Positions 47,095-56,982 are shown, counted from the first letter of the stretch. The stretch: DNA of 61,841 bases from Porphyromonas gulae DSM 15663 (GCF_000378065.1 NZ_KB899159.1:1-61841); one strand, 5' to 3'. The notes: a model not told the origin generated them from the letters alone. Numbers and translations: made by a program.

Positions 47095-47940
47095 ATGAAA
47101 CGGAAGACTCTCAACCTCGGCGGCAGGCTTTTCAGTCTGGAAAAGCCCGTCGTAATGGGTATTATGAATATCACCCCCGATTCTTTTTACTCCGGTAGCC
47201 GCCTCTCGAGCGCGGACGGTGTGCGGAGTCGGGCTCGCGAAATCGTGGAAGAAGGAGGGGCCCTGATCGACGTCGGTGCCTATTCGTCGCGCCCCAATGC
47301 CGACCACATATCGGCACGGGAGGAGATGGAGCGGCTGCGCCCGGCATTGAAAGTATTGCGGGATGAGTTTTCGGACGTGCCGGTATCGGTGGATACGTTC
47401 CGTGCCGATGTGGCCAAGATGTGCGTACAAGAGTACGGGGTGGCTATCGTGAACGACATTTCCGGCGGACAGCTCGACGGCGACATGTTCCGCACGGTGG
47501 CGGCTTTGCAAGTGCCCTATATACTGATGCATATGCGGGGTACACCGGCTACGATGCAGAGCCTCACCGACTACGAGGACATTGCGGTGGATATACTGGA
47601 TTACTTCGTGGAGCGTGTCGGGGAGCTGCGCGAATTGGGTTTGCACGACATCATCCTCGATCCGGGTTATGGCTTCAGCAAGACGCTGGAGCAGAATTAC
47701 GAATTGCTGTCGCGGCAGGAGGAGGCTTTCAGCGAGCTGGAGCTTCCCATTCTGGTCGGGATTTCGCGCAAGAGTATGATCTACAAGCTATTCGGCACCA
47801 CTCCGGAGGAGGCGCTCAACGGTACCACGGCGCTCAATATGTACAGCGTCATGCATGGGGCGGACATCCTTCGGGTGCACGACGTACGAGAAGCGGTGGA
47901 AGTATGCCGCATAGCGGACAAACTCGGCATTGTCAAATAG
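47095..47940 (+). CDS. folP: Dihydropteroate synthase
   Basis: This 281-residue TIM-barrel enzyme joins p-aminobenzoate to the pterin in folate synthesis. Motifs: VMGIMNITPDSFYSGSR, IDVGAYSSRPNA, VSVDTFRADVA, IVNDISGGQ, LMHMRGTP, DIILDPGYGFSKTLEQN, VGISRKSMI, and near the end DILRVHDVREAVE. The start at 47095 is chosen for the family N-terminus MKRKTLNLGG; the longer frame from 47029 spans a -7-like TACTTTTG (47059-47066). It precedes cdaA by 60 bp. Confidence 0.95.
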   Translation: MKRKTLNLGGRLFSLEKPVVMGIMNITPDSFYSGSRLSSADGVRSRAREIVEEGGALIDVGAYSSRPNADHISAREEMERLRPALKVLRDEFSDVPVSVDTFRADVAKMCVQEYGVAIVNDISGGQLDGDMFRTVAALQVPYILMHMRGTPATMQSLTDYEDIAVDILDYFVERVGELRELGLHDIILDPGYGFSKTLEQNYELLSRQEEAFSELELPILVGISRKSMIYKLFGTTPEEALNGTTALNMYSVMHGADILRVHDVREAVEVCRIADKLGIVK

Positions 47941-48000
47941 GAGCACTCCCTTTCTCGGAAACAGAAATTCTTACCACTCACAAAAAAACATCTCAATCTC

Positions 48001-48768
48001 ATGTTTCTCCAGTTTACCATCAAGGATATAATAGACATTCTGCTCGTGGCTTTATTCATCTATGCCATCTATACCACTTTCAAGCACTCGGGCAGCAAGG
48101 CCCTTTTCTCGGGGATTCTCACCTTCTTCGTCATCTGGATCATCGTATCGCAGATATTCCAGCTGCGTCTGATGGGAGCCATCCTCAATCAGTTCGTCAG
48201 CTTGGGGTTCTTCGTGCTGGTCATTCTTTTTCAGGGAGAGCTGCGCAAAATGCTCACGGCGATAGGCTCCACACGCCGATGGCGTTCGCTCAGGCGCCTT
48301 CTCAATAAGGAAAGGCGCGAGCAGGACTTGCAGGACGAACGCCGCATCATAGCCCCCCTGATGCTTGCCTGTATGAACATGGCTCGCAAGAAGACCGGTG
48401 CTCTCATCGCCATCCAGCAGGGAATAGACCTCACTCCGTTTGCCCATACGGGCGAGGTGTTCCGGGCAGAAGTAAATGCCCGACTGATCGAAAATATTTT
48501 CTTCAAGAACAGTCCGCTGCACGACGGTGCCATGGTCATTGCGGACAATAGCATCATTGCAGCCGGCTGTATCTTGCCGGTTGCATACAATACGGATCTG
48601 AACAAGGATTTGGGATTGCGGCACCGATCGGCTCTCGGCCTCTCGCAGGAGACGGATGCCAAGATCATCATTATCAGCGAAGAGAGAGGGCGGATTTCGT
48701 TTGCCTACCGCGGAGAGATTCATCAGGACATCACCACGGACGAACTACAGCTCCTGCTCGAAGATTGA
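48001..48768 (+). CDS. cdaA: Diadenylate cyclase CdaA (DisA_N domain)
   Basis: This 255-residue membrane enzyme makes cyclic di-AMP from two ATP. Three N-terminal helices (about 10-80) anchor a DAC domain with both signature motifs: DGA (D175-A177 in SPLHDGAMVI) and RHR (R207-R209 in LGLRHRSALGLS). Length fits CdaA. c-di-AMP controls osmotic and cell-wall balance in bacteria that have it. It follows folP on the same strand; a PgpH-like candidate hydrolase is encoded at 37804-39888. Confidence 0.94.
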   Translation: MFLQFTIKDIIDILLVALFIYAIYTTFKHSGSKALFSGILTFFVIWIIVSQIFQLRLMGAILNQFVSLGFFVLVILFQGELRKMLTAIGSTRRWRSLRRLLNKERREQDLQDERRIIAPLMLACMNMARKKTGALIAIQQGIDLTPFAHTGEVFRAEVNARLIENIFFKNSPLHDGAMVIADNSIIAAGCILPVAYNTDLNKDLGLRHRSALGLSQETDAKIIIISEERGRISFAYRGEIHQDITTDELQLLLED

Positions 48769-48783
48769 TACCGAGGAATCCCC

Positions 48784-49500
48784 TCAGAAGTGCAGGAAGA
48801 CGTAGTACTGCAGTATCTCCATCAGCTGGCGAGACATACACAGCATGGCAAAGACAAAGCCGATAAGGCTAAGGGTCCAAAGCCGAATGGAATCGCCGGC
48901 ATAGACTGCCGAGGGGTGGGCAGGGCATGAGGCTCCCAACCGACGGGAACGGGCATAGAGATAGACTCTATAGACGAAGTGCCCGACGATAAGTCCGACA
49001 GCGATACCCGGGATAATATCGGTAATGAAGTGTACTCCGATATAAATACGGCTATAGATGACGAGTGCGACGACGCCCCAAATCGTCCACGTGTAGAATT
49101 TATTCCGAAAAATGCGGCTCGTCAGCACTGCCAGCGATATATAGTTCGTCGTATGCCCTGAGATAAATCCGAATTTCCCTCCCCGATAGCCGTAGACCGT
49201 CTTCACATAGTCGATAAAATCAGGGTGGTGCGAAGGGCGGAATCTTGCAAAGAAAGGCTTGAAAAAAGAAGAGGAGAGTTGGTCGCAGATGAGTACGCTC
49301 AACAAGACTGCTCCTACGATGAAGAGGGCTTCCTTCGTCGGTTTCTTATAAAAAAGGAAGAACAGAAACACAATGGACATTACCACCCAAGTCCATTTGG
49401 CCGAGATCAAATAGAAGAAGCCGTCCAACAAAGGATGCTGTACTCCGTTCAGAGCCAAAAAGAGGTTTCGTTCTACTTCGAGAATGTATTCCAAAAACAT
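48784..49500 (-). CDS. PAP2-family membrane phosphatase
   Basis: This 238-residue protein has five to six membrane helices and the three motifs of the PAP2/acid-phosphatase family: K81-x6-R88-P89 (KPFFARFRPS), S114-G115-H116 (GFISGHTTN) and S150-R151-x5-H157-x3-D161. The active site faces the periplasm; substrates are usually undecaprenyl diphosphate, lipid A phosphates or phosphatidyl phosphates. The start at 49500 is chosen since the longer frame overlaps batE. It begins 20 bp after the batE stop and may be the last gene of the bat operon. Which substrate is used cannot be read. Confidence 0.87.
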   Translation of the reverse strand: MFLEYILEVERNLFLALNGVQHPLLDGFFYLISAKWTWVVMSIVFLFFLFYKKPTKEALFIVGAVLLSVLICDQLSSSFFKPFFARFRPSHHPDFIDYVKTVYGYRGGKFGFISGHTTNYISLAVLTSRIFRNKFYTWTIWGVVALVIYSRIYIGVHFITDIIPGIAVGLIVGHFVYRVYLYARSRRLGASCPAHPSAVYAGDSIRLWTLSLIGFVFAMLCMSRQLMEILQYYVFLHF

Positions 49501-49520
49501 ATATGTAAGAGAAGTAAGTA

Positions 49521-50429
49521 TCAGTCCACGGGAGAGACATGAATACGAGTCAGGACGGTCTGAGGAAGCCACCCTTCCTTGCCGTCAGCCAGTTCTATTG
49601 GGTACCAGCCGTCAATAGGTTCCCCTGTAATTCTAACACGCACACCCTCATGAAGTTCAAAAAGGGTGGTGCCATCTTCGTCCGGAGAGCTCTTGACGTT
49701 GGCTACGGATGCCATCATGATGCAATAGCTATCGTCATGGAAATCAGCCTTGCGGCGGAAAGCGGCCAAATTGAGCAGGATACAAAAGAACAAACTGACC
49801 CAAGCAGCATAGAATCCCCCTCGCCGCAACTTCCGGCTTCCCCCTAACAGAAAAAGCAAAATACTACCGAGAAAAATAATAAAGCAGATAATCCCCGCTA
49901 CTACGATTACACCCGACGACACCGAATAACAAAGACGTCGCCAGAGCTTGGCAGCAATACTCTCGCTATCCGGTATCTTATCAAAGGCTTTGAGTCTGGC
50001 CATTTCCAGATTGACGCGTATATCCTTGTCATTCGGAGCCAGTCGGTAAGCGCGCTCGAACATGAGGATGGAAAGAGCCACCTCGCCACTCTTGTAATAG
50101 CAGCAACCGAGGTTGTAAAGCAACGAAGCATCGGGCCGGTCTGTCTCGCGCAGGATTCGTTCGTATGCAGCAGCAGCCCGGCCATATTGCTTGGCATCGA
50201 ACAAGCGGTGGATCTCCTCGGCGGATAAAATCTTTTCCACTGTCGAAGAATCGGCAGCCGATTCAGTCTCTACTTCCGACACAGCGATTGAGGAAGAATC
50301 CACGGGCAAGAATACGGATCGGCGAACGGAGGTATCCGGATTTTGTGCCTGCAAGGACAGCAGGGAGCCGATCGACAGAAAAAGGATCAAGGGTAAAACC
50401 GCAATATGGCGTAGTACAGGCGTTCTCAT
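49521..50429 (-). CDS. batE: BatE, TPR and SH3b protein
   Basis: This 302-residue protein has a signal peptide (about 1-28, ending LSLQA), TPR repeats (about 70-150: LLYNLGCCYYKSGEVALSIL, FERAYRLAPNDKDIRVNLEMA), two membrane helices (about 170-220) and a C-terminal SH3b-like domain (about 235-300: NVKSSPDEDGTTLFELHEG, GWYPIELADGKEGWLP). It overlaps the end of batD by 4 bp. In Bacteroides the Bat proteins form a membrane complex linked to aerotolerance. Confidence 0.88.
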   Translation of the reverse strand: MRTPVLRHIAVLPLILFLSIGSLLSLQAQNPDTSVRRSVFLPVDSSSIAVSEVETESAADSSTVEKILSAEEIHRLFDAKQYGRAAAAYERILRETDRPDASLLYNLGCCYYKSGEVALSILMFERAYRLAPNDKDIRVNLEMARLKAFDKIPDSESIAAKLWRRLCYSVSSGVIVVAGIICFIIFLGSILLFLLGGSRKLRRGGFYAAWVSLFFCILLNLAAFRRKADFHDDSYCIMMASVANVKSSPDEDGTTLFELHEGVRVRITGEPIDGWYPIELADGKEGWLPQTVLTRIHVSPVD

Positions 50430-52228
50430 CTCTTCAAGGTTTTAGTGCTGTCAATCTGTTCGATTATACTGCAAACACGTTCGTACACGGAGTCCATAGC
50501 CGCATGCTCATTGCTCTCAGGAGCATATCGGGCAAATTCGCAAGTCTCGATCAGCTGCATGAGCTCCCCGATAAGAGTTTCCGGCACATGACCGGCCTGA
50601 GCAAGCCGTTCGGCTATATTATTCTTATTCAATTCCGACACGGTTATTCCCAGTTTATCACCCAAATAGCCCCAAACGGCTCTAAGGATTTCTTCGTAGA
50701 AGAGATCGCCCCGTCCGCTCTGTTTATATTCGGCTGCCCGTCGCAGACGTTTGACGGCAACTTTGTTAGCCTTGCGCCATCGCATACCGGCTTCGTCGGC
50801 TATCATCTTCATCCTTCGACGATAGAGGAAAAGCAACAGGAGTGCGAGCAGAAACAAGAGAAGATAGATGCCCCAATAAGCGACCGAAAAAGCAAAGGAA
50901 GAGGGAGAGGAAGAAGTTGTAAAGGGCTTCAAGTAACGAATGTCCTGCCCCAACATCTTGACCGCATCGGACCCGGAGCCACTCATGGTAGCACTCTCGC
51001 CTTTTCCTTTCGCTACCTGAATGGTGAATTCTTGCGTGGAAGCTGTTTTGTATGAGCGGGATACAGGATCGAAATAGGGTATGCTGATGGCGGGTATGGT
51101 AAACTTCCCCGTCTGACGAGGCACCACATAATACTCGATCGTACGCTGTCCATCGGCTCCCGAAACACTTACACGAAGGCTGCTCTCGGCCTTGGAGTCG
51201 TATTGTTCGAAGCTGTCGGGAAATTTCACTTTGGGATCTCCCATTAGCTTGATATTTCCGCTTCCGTTAATTACAAGCTTGAGTGTAAGGGCTTCGTTTG
51301 TTTTGGCCTGACGGTCATTGAAAGAAGCTGAGATCCGATAATTACCGACGGCACCATCGAATCCTTGGGGTTTCGGTTCCGGCAAGGGGGCGACATCTAT
51401 TGTGACCGGATTGGTGGTCAGAGTCCTCCGCACATTTTCATACGGCTGGAGAACAAAGAAGTCATCTATGTCGTCTATCTCCCGTCGTACCGCTACCACG
51501 ACACGGAAGTTACCCGATGGGATAATCAGCTTGCCGCTTTTTTGAGGGAAGAGCAGCGACTGCTTGAGAACGGCTGTCTGATAGTTCCGCCCTTCATAGC
51601 TTTCAAGGCTGTATTGCTTCTCTGCATTGTCCTCCACATCCTGTGATATAAACCCTTCGTATTCGGGGAATTTGACCTGCTCGAACTGCAAATTGGGATG
51701 GAGAGTGTAGAGCTTATAAGTGACGAGGATGGCTTCCTGTTCGTACACTTTGGTCTTATTGATGATGGTTCGGACAAACAAACTACCGGCATCGACCCGT
51801 GAGGAAGAAGAGGAGGACTTAGTATTTTTCGATGATTTCTTGTCGGCCGGAAGTACCTTGATAGATACCTGCTTGGTCTTATAATCTCGGTCATTGGCAC
51901 GGATGGAAGCCGGCCCGATCTGAAAGGTGCCGACCGACTTGGGCATCAGCGTGTACGTATAAGTGACACTTCGAGACGAAGTGGTCTTGCCGTTGGAAAT
52001 GGAACTGAATGAGCTTGTAGCAGTAGCCGGACCGAAAAGAACTTCGAAGTCGCTCATTGCAGGAGCTTTGAACTCCGCTCCATTAGCATCTTTGAGCGTA
52101 AAACTCACCCGGAATTGCTCCCCCATCGCCACACTTGCAGGGGCCTGAACCGTGAAAGACACCTGTGCATGGGTCCACCAAGAGAGACACAAGAAAAGGC
52201 TTGCCAGTATATATCGCACCTTAATCAT
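50426..52228 (-). CDS. batD: BatD, exported multi-domain protein
   Basis: This 600-residue protein has a signal peptide (1-21), three or so beta-sandwich domains (VSFTVQAPASVAMGEQFRV, the QFEQVKFPEYEGF region, VGNYRISASFNDRQAKTNE), one membrane helix (about 445-475) and a cytoplasmic helical C-terminus. The order matches BatD/BcBatD. It is preceded by a 175-bp gap after batC with no gene, wider than elsewhere in this operon, where genes overlap or nearly so. Confidence 0.9.
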   Translation of the reverse strand: MIKVRYILASLFLCLSWWTHAQVSFTVQAPASVAMGEQFRVSFTLKDANGAEFKAPAMSDFEVLFGPATATSSFSSISNGKTTSSRSVTYTYTLMPKSVGTFQIGPASIRANDRDYKTKQVSIKVLPADKKSSKNTKSSSSSSRVDAGSLFVRTIINKTKVYEQEAILVTYKLYTLHPNLQFEQVKFPEYEGFISQDVEDNAEKQYSLESYEGRNYQTAVLKQSLLFPQKSGKLIIPSGNFRVVVAVRREIDDIDDFFVLQPYENVRRTLTTNPVTIDVAPLPEPKPQGFDGAVGNYRISASFNDRQAKTNEALTLKLVINGSGNIKLMGDPKVKFPDSFEQYDSKAESSLRVSVSGADGQRTIEYYVVPRQTGKFTIPAISIPYFDPVSRSYKTASTQEFTIQVAKGKGESATMSGSGSDAVKMLGQDIRYLKPFTTSSSPSSFAFSVAYWGIYLLLFLLALLLLFLYRRRMKMIADEAGMRWRKANKVAVKRLRRAAEYKQSGRGDLFYEEILRAVWGYLGDKLGITVSELNKNNIAERLAQAGHVPETLIGELMQLIETCEFARYAPESNEHAAMDSVYERVCSIIEQIDSTKTLKR

Positions 52229-52403
52229 CGTATAGTCCGTGATTATTGAGATCTGTTTTCTTTCTTAATGCCGGCATTATAAAAACTATCAGAAGGTTTC
52301 AACCGGTAGCTATTTTGTTTTCAGCAGGTTGCTAAAATACATATTCCTTTCGGGAACTGTGGGAATAATAGCATCGAAACGACCAACGAGACAAAGAAAC
52401 GGG

Positions 52404-53147
52404 CTACCACTGCTTGGTGGAATTACTCTTTTGCTGCTTCATGCGCTGCTTACGCATCTGCTCTACTTTTTCGCGCGTTTTCTCCTCATCCTGCTCGTAG
52501 GCTTTCAATATCTTTTCAGCACTTTCACGACTCATCTCGTTCTGCCGTGACTGCTGATCCTTTTGCGTATTGTCCTGCTTGGACGGTTGAGGTTGCTGCT
52601 GTCCGCCTTGGTTATTGTTATTCGGATTGTTCTGTGGCTGGTTTTTGTCTTGATTATTCTCCTTATTCTGATCCTGATTGTCCCCGCCCCCTTGCTGTCG
52701 TTGCTGCTCGAGCAGCTTCATAGCCAAAGCCAGATTGTAGCGAGTCTCCTCATCGGTCGGATTCATTCGGAGCGAATGCTTATAAGCCTCTACACTCTGG
52801 CGATAGTCTTTCTTCTTCATAAAGGAGTTGCCGAGATTGTGCATCAGTTCGGCCCTGCGCTTAGGCGTCAATGTCGGATCTTGCACAAGAGCAGCATAGT
52901 TTTGGAGTGCTTCGTCCGTGCGACCTTGTGCATACTGCGTACCGGCTAACCCGAATCGTGCCTCGGTGAAAGTGCTATCCTTGGAGAGAGCTTTGCGATA
53001 TGCAACTTCCGCATTGGCATATTGACGGTTTCGATATACCTGTCGAGCCCGACGTACTTCTTCTCGCATGTTCTGCGCCAAGAGGCTCGACGAAGCAAGA
53101 TGTATGAAGAGAGTTATGAAGGCGGCGTATGCCCATGAATGTCTCAT
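52404..53147 (-). CDS. batC: BatC, TPR protein
   Basis: This 247-residue protein has a signal peptide (about 1-25), three TPR repeats (about 30-140: NAEVAYRKALSKDSTFTEA, LMHNLGNSFMKKKDYRQSVE, TRYNLALAMK) and a low-complexity Gln/Asn-rich linker (about 145-205), then a charged coiled-coil-like end (EKILKAYEQDEEKTREKVEQ). Its first codon overlaps the batB stop by 4 bp. Confidence 0.88.
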   Translation of the reverse strand: MRHSWAYAAFITLFIHLASSSLLAQNMREEVRRARQVYRNRQYANAEVAYRKALSKDSTFTEARFGLAGTQYAQGRTDEALQNYAALVQDPTLTPKRRAELMHNLGNSFMKKKDYRQSVEAYKHSLRMNPTDEETRYNLALAMKLLEQQRQQGGGDNQDQNKENNQDKNQPQNNPNNNNQGGQQQPQPSKQDNTQKDQQSRQNEMSRESAEKILKAYEQDEEKTREKVEQMRKQRMKQQKSNSTKQW

Positions 53148-54163
53148 CTGTCAAACAATTTGATCCTACTGAAGAACCTGCTCTTCCGTTCTTGAATCAG
53201 GAACTCCAACAATAAACATATCAAAGCTGCAAATCCGAACCATCCGTACACTTCGCGATAGCCCGATGAAGACGAAGAAGAGAGGACAGCTTTGGGGAGC
53301 TTGTCCAACTGACTCTCTACAGCCCGTACCAGGGCAGAGGCACTCTGCCCGGAAAAGAAAGTACCATCTCCTGCGGAAGCAATGTCACGGCACATCTTTT
53401 CGTCGAATTTGGTAACAACAGGATTGCCCGTTTCGTCTTTGAGGTATCCCCCGTCAATAGGTATAGGCGCACCCAAGGCTGTTCCAAGACCGATAACATT
53501 GACCCGGATGCCTGCTTCACGAGCTTGCTGTGCTGCTTCGATAGCATTTCCCTCGTGATTTTCTCCATCCGTCAAGATGATGATCGTCTTGCCGATCTCT
53601 TTATTATCGGAAAAAGATTTTGAGGCAAGTTCGATAGCCGCTCCGATAGCCGTTCCCTGAGCTGTAACCATGTTGGGACTTATGTCCGCAAGAAACTGTC
53701 TGGCAGCAGACAAATCCGTAGTAATCGGTATTTGCGTATAAGCATTACCTGCGAAAACAACCAATCCGACCTTGTCGTTCTGCATACCATCAAAGAGTTT
53801 TCCCAATACTTGCTTGGCAAAACTCAAACGATCGGGCTTGACATCCTCGCAGAGCATGGAGTTGGAAATATCCAAGCAAATCATAGCCTCAATGCCTTTC
53901 TCCTCTTTAGGCACATCCACACGAATACTTATTTGGGGGCGAGCAAGCATCCCGATCAAGAAAACGATGGCAAGAAGAAGAAATCCGTTGCGCCAGATCC
54001 GCCGTTTGGTACTTGCCTCCGGTTTGAGGGCCTTCAGCAGCGGAAGTTCGGCAAACCGTCTTTCTTGTGCCCGTCTCTTGCGATAAGCATAGAAGCCTAC
54101 CCCCACAAGCAATGGAAGCAGCAACAGCAAGTATAAGTATTCCGGCGAATAAAATCTGAACAT
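53144..54163 (-). CDS. batB: BatB, von Willebrand A-domain membrane protein
   Basis: This 339-residue protein has two N-terminal helices (about 8-30 and 60-78), a vWA domain (about 85-300) with a MIDAS motif DISNS (CLDISNSMLC), T in ITTD and the D of ILTDGENHEG, and a C-terminal helix (about 310-328). It pairs with BatA. It lies 10 bp after batA. Confidence 0.92.
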   Translation of the reverse strand: MFRFYSPEYLYLLLLLPLLVGVGFYAYRKRRAQERRFAELPLLKALKPEASTKRRIWRNGFLLLAIVFLIGMLARPQISIRVDVPKEEKGIEAMICLDISNSMLCEDVKPDRLSFAKQVLGKLFDGMQNDKVGLVVFAGNAYTQIPITTDLSAARQFLADISPNMVTAQGTAIGAAIELASKSFSDNKEIGKTIIILTDGENHEGNAIEAAQQAREAGIRVNVIGLGTALGAPIPIDGGYLKDETGNPVVTKFDEKMCRDIASAGDGTFFSGQSASALVRAVESQLDKLPKAVLSSSSSSGYREVYGWFGFAALICLLLEFLIQERKSRFFSRIKLFDR

Positions 54164-54173
54164 GGGAATCTCT

Positions 54174-55157
54174 TTACGGGTTGGAACGAAGAAGCGTATT
54201 GCGAAGTAAAAACTCTGTCAGCAGCAAAAGAAAAGCAATGAGGGCATAGACGAAATATTTTTCCTCATAAGCCTTGAAGCTCTTGGTCATAAGTCTCGTC
54301 TTCTCGAGCTTATCGATTTCCTTGTAAATTTCATCCAACGTCTTATTATCGACTGCCCTGAAATATTTTCCACCCGACACCTCGGCAATTCCGTCCAATG
54401 TCGGCTCATCGATATCCACAGGTACATTCTGAATCCGAACTCCGAATTCCGTCTGAATGGGGAAAGGAGCCTCTCCTCGTGTGCCTACACCGACTGTGTA
54501 CACACGAATACCGAACGTTTTGGCAATATCGGCTGCCATACGGGGAGTGATATCACCCATATTGTTCGATCCGTCCGTCAGCAGAATAACTACACGACTC
54601 TTGGCTTTGCTGTCCTTCAGTCGATTGACGGCCGTAGCCAGTCCCATGCCGATAGCCGTACCATCATCCAGAACACCCATCTGCAAGTCCTGTACCATAT
54701 TGAGCAGTACGGCATGGTCGGTAGTCAATGGACATTGAGTAAAGCTCTCTCCTGCGAATGTAACCATCCCAATATTGTCGTTCGGACGATTGTTGATAAA
54801 GGAAATCGCTACATCTTTGGCTGCCTCCAAGCGATTCGGCTTGAAGTCCATGGCCTGCATACTACCCGAGACATCCATGGCCAACATAATATCTATTCCC
54901 TCGATCGAATCTTTCTGCCAGCTATTGGTATTCTGTGGGCGAGCCAGAGCAATAATGAGAAAGCCTACTGAAAGAACTCTCAATATCGGCAACGAATGGC
55001 GCAAATAGACCCTTAATCCTCGGCGACCTCCTTCGAAAGGCTTCAATGAAGATATGGTCATCGTTGCCGAAGTCTTACGAGCTTGCAGAATATACCAGGC
55101 CGCCATCAAAGGCAACAGGATCAGTAGCCAAAGCAGTTCAGGATATGCAAACGTCAT
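54174..55157 (-). CDS. batA: BatA, von Willebrand A-domain membrane protein
   Basis: This 327-residue protein has N-terminal helices (about 7-25, 55-72), a vWA domain with a full MIDAS (AMDVSGSMQ, TTDH, LLTDGSNNMG) and a C-terminal helix (about 300-320). BatA and BatB have the same layout and are tandem paralogues. It begins 4 bp inside the end of the preceding gene. Confidence 0.93.
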   Translation of the reverse strand: MTFAYPELLWLLILLPLMAAWYILQARKTSATMTISSLKPFEGGRRGLRVYLRHSLPILRVLSVGFLIIALARPQNTNSWQKDSIEGIDIMLAMDVSGSMQAMDFKPNRLEAAKDVAISFINNRPNDNIGMVTFAGESFTQCPLTTDHAVLLNMVQDLQMGVLDDGTAIGMGLATAVNRLKDSKAKSRVVILLTDGSNNMGDITPRMAADIAKTFGIRVYTVGVGTRGEAPFPIQTEFGVRIQNVPVDIDEPTLDGIAEVSGGKYFRAVDNKTLDEIYKEIDKLEKTRLMTKSFKAYEEKYFVYALIAFLLLLTEFLLRNTLLRSNP

Positions 55158-56113
55158 GACTCCCAGATATTATGCACTTCATCGAGGAAGGCGCGAGCAT
55201 CTCGAATAGCTTCCGCATCCTCTCCATGCATCGGCTTATACTTGGCAAACTTGGCCAGGTCGGCCGTTTGCAATATTCCACGTAGCAGCAGTCTTTCTTT
55301 TTCAGGAAGTTCGATCCGCTGGAGGGCTTGTAATATCTCACTGCTGGTCATCTCCCTGGCATCTATTCCGCGAGTTTCGGCAATATAGCTCCGAAGCAAA
55401 TCTGTCAATTCCGTAAAGTATTCCTTATACAAACCGGCCTCCACCAGTTTTTTTGCACGCAATGTTTCCAAGGCTGCAATAGCTCGGTCATAAGCAGGAA
55501 TAGCCGGAGTATCAGGAATCACCACAGGACGGCGAGCTTGGTGCTCCTTGTATCTCTTATAAAAGAGGTAAGACAATACAGCCAAAAAGGCTGCAAGTAT
55601 GATCCACGTAAGGGGATGGCGAAGCATGATATTGAAAATATCGCTCCACGTATAAGGCACGCCCCACGGCTCCTTGATGTCATAAATAGAATCCGGTTGG
55701 GAAAGATCGACCTCCGGCATTGTAACTTTCAGGAAAAGACTTTTGGACATAACCTGGTCCCGACCATCCGTGACAATAAAAGGAGGAATCTCCAGCAGGG
55801 TTGAATCGAATGAGGTAATCACCATCTTGGCTTTTATCTCCACGACCGGGTCTTTCACTACAACCGTGTCAGTAATACCGAATGCCAAAATTTCGATCCG
55901 GCTCATAGTCGAATCAGTCGGTATTTGCAGATGTGTACTTGCCAAGTCGGCTGTGCGGATAGTAATATCTATGACTGCCTGCTCTCCTATTTGCATCTCT
56001 GCACGATCCAGTTTGCCGGTGATAGAAAGCTCTTGCGCTTTCAGCAGGGAAGAGGCAAGGAGCATGCAAAAAGCAGAAAGGACAAAGCGGCGAATGGCAA
56101 GAGAGTGTCTCAT
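55154..56113 (-). CDS. Bat-operon membrane protein (DUF4381-like)
   Basis: This 319-residue protein has a signal peptide (about 1-26), a beta-rich periplasmic domain (about 28-160: MQIGEQAVIDITIRTADL), one membrane helix (about 172-190) and a cytoplasmic helical domain (about 210-319: YDRAIAALETLRAKK, YKEYFTELTDLLRSYIAE). Such proteins always sit between the DUF58 gene and batA in Bacteroidetes and probably help anchor the vWA complex. It overlaps both neighbours by 4 bp. Confidence 0.8.
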   Translation of the reverse strand: MRHSLAIRRFVLSAFCMLLASSLLKAQELSITGKLDRAEMQIGEQAVIDITIRTADLASTHLQIPTDSTMSRIEILAFGITDTVVVKDPVVEIKAKMVITSFDSTLLEIPPFIVTDGRDQVMSKSLFLKVTMPEVDLSQPDSIYDIKEPWGVPYTWSDIFNIMLRHPLTWIILAAFLAVLSYLFYKRYKEHQARRPVVIPDTPAIPAYDRAIAALETLRAKKLVEAGLYKEYFTELTDLLRSYIAETRGIDAREMTSSEILQALQRIELPEKERLLLRGILQTADLAKFAKYKPMHGEDAEAIRDARAFLDEVHNIWES

Positions 56114-56982
56114 GAGCGTTTTTTAAATAAGATGAGAAGCTGCTGCACGAAATCCTGCCCCGTACGTATCTCGGTAGCATCTACACCACACCGTTTGAGC
56201 AAAACGGCAAGTGCTGCTTGCCTCTGCTCATAGGCATACGCATACGCTTTCCGAACGGAGCCATCAGCAGTATCTACCCAATGAGTCTGCCCTGTCTCTG
56301 CATCGCGAAAGCGCATCAACCCTACATTCGGCAGATCGGCCTCTCGCCGATCGAATATCCTGATGGCTACAATATCATGCTTACGAGCAGACATCAGCAA
56401 AGTCTTTTCATAGGAATCCGGCTCTGACTGAAAATCGGAAATCAGGAATGCTGTACACCGCTTCTTCACCAAGCGAGTCAGATAAGAGAGCGGAACTGAA
56501 AGATCCGTGGCTCTGCTCTGCGGACGAAACTCCAATAGCTCCCTGATTATATACAGGATATGCTTCTTTCCTTTGGCGGGTGGCACATACTTTTCGATCC
56601 TGTCCGTAAAGAAAAGGACTCCGATCTTGTCATTATTTTGGATAGCGGAAAAGGCCAATGTAGCTGCCACTTCAGCCGTCAGCTCTCGCTTAGTCTCTAC
56701 CTCCGTACCGAAAGACAACGAAGCGGACATATCGACCATTAGCATGACCGTCAGTTCACGTTCCTCCTCAAAAACTTTCACATAAGGGCGTGCATAACGC
56801 GCCGTCACATTCCAGTCGATGTCGCGCACATCATCCCCTACGGCATACTCGCGCACCTCGCTGAACGCCATACCGCGTCCTCTGAAAGCGGAATGATACT
56901 GTCCGGCAAAGATTTGTCGCGAAAGGCCTCGCGCTTTGATCTCGATCCGTCGAACTTTCTTAAGTAGGTCGCTTGTCTGCAC
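56110..56982 (-). CDS. DUF58 family protein of the MoxR/Bat operon
   Basis: This 290-residue protein has the DUF58 signature FRGRGMAFSEVREYAVGDDVRDIDW and then a vWA-like fold (VMLMVDMSASLSFGT, MIDAS-type DMSAS). DUF58 proteins accompany MoxR ATPases in nearly all bacteria. It starts 10 bp after moxR and overlaps the next gene by 4 bp. Confidence 0.92.
   Translation of the reverse strand: MQTSDLLKKVRRIEIKARGLSRQIFAGQYHSAFRGRGMAFSEVREYAVGDDVRDIDWNVTARYARPYVKVFEEERELTVMLMVDMSASLSFGTEVETKRELTAEVAATLAFSAIQNNDKIGVLFFTDRIEKYVPPAKGKKHILYIIRELLEFRPQSRATDLSVPLSYLTRLVKKRCTAFLISDFQSEPDSYEKTLLMSARKHDIVAIRIFDRREADLPNVGLMRFRDAETGQTHWVDTADGSVRKAYAYAYEQRQAALAVLLKRCGVDATEIRTGQDFVQQLLILFKKRS

Noticed and set aside
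46388-47098. 236-codon open frame on the plus strand within malQ
   Set aside because: It is a shadow of malQ in another frame: biased composition, no start context, no domain, and the malQ frame has clear GH77 motifs.
47421-48308. 295-codon open frame spanning folP and cdaA
   Set aside because: It overlaps two well-supported genes in the wrong frame and has Arg/His/Gly-rich composition of a shadow frame.
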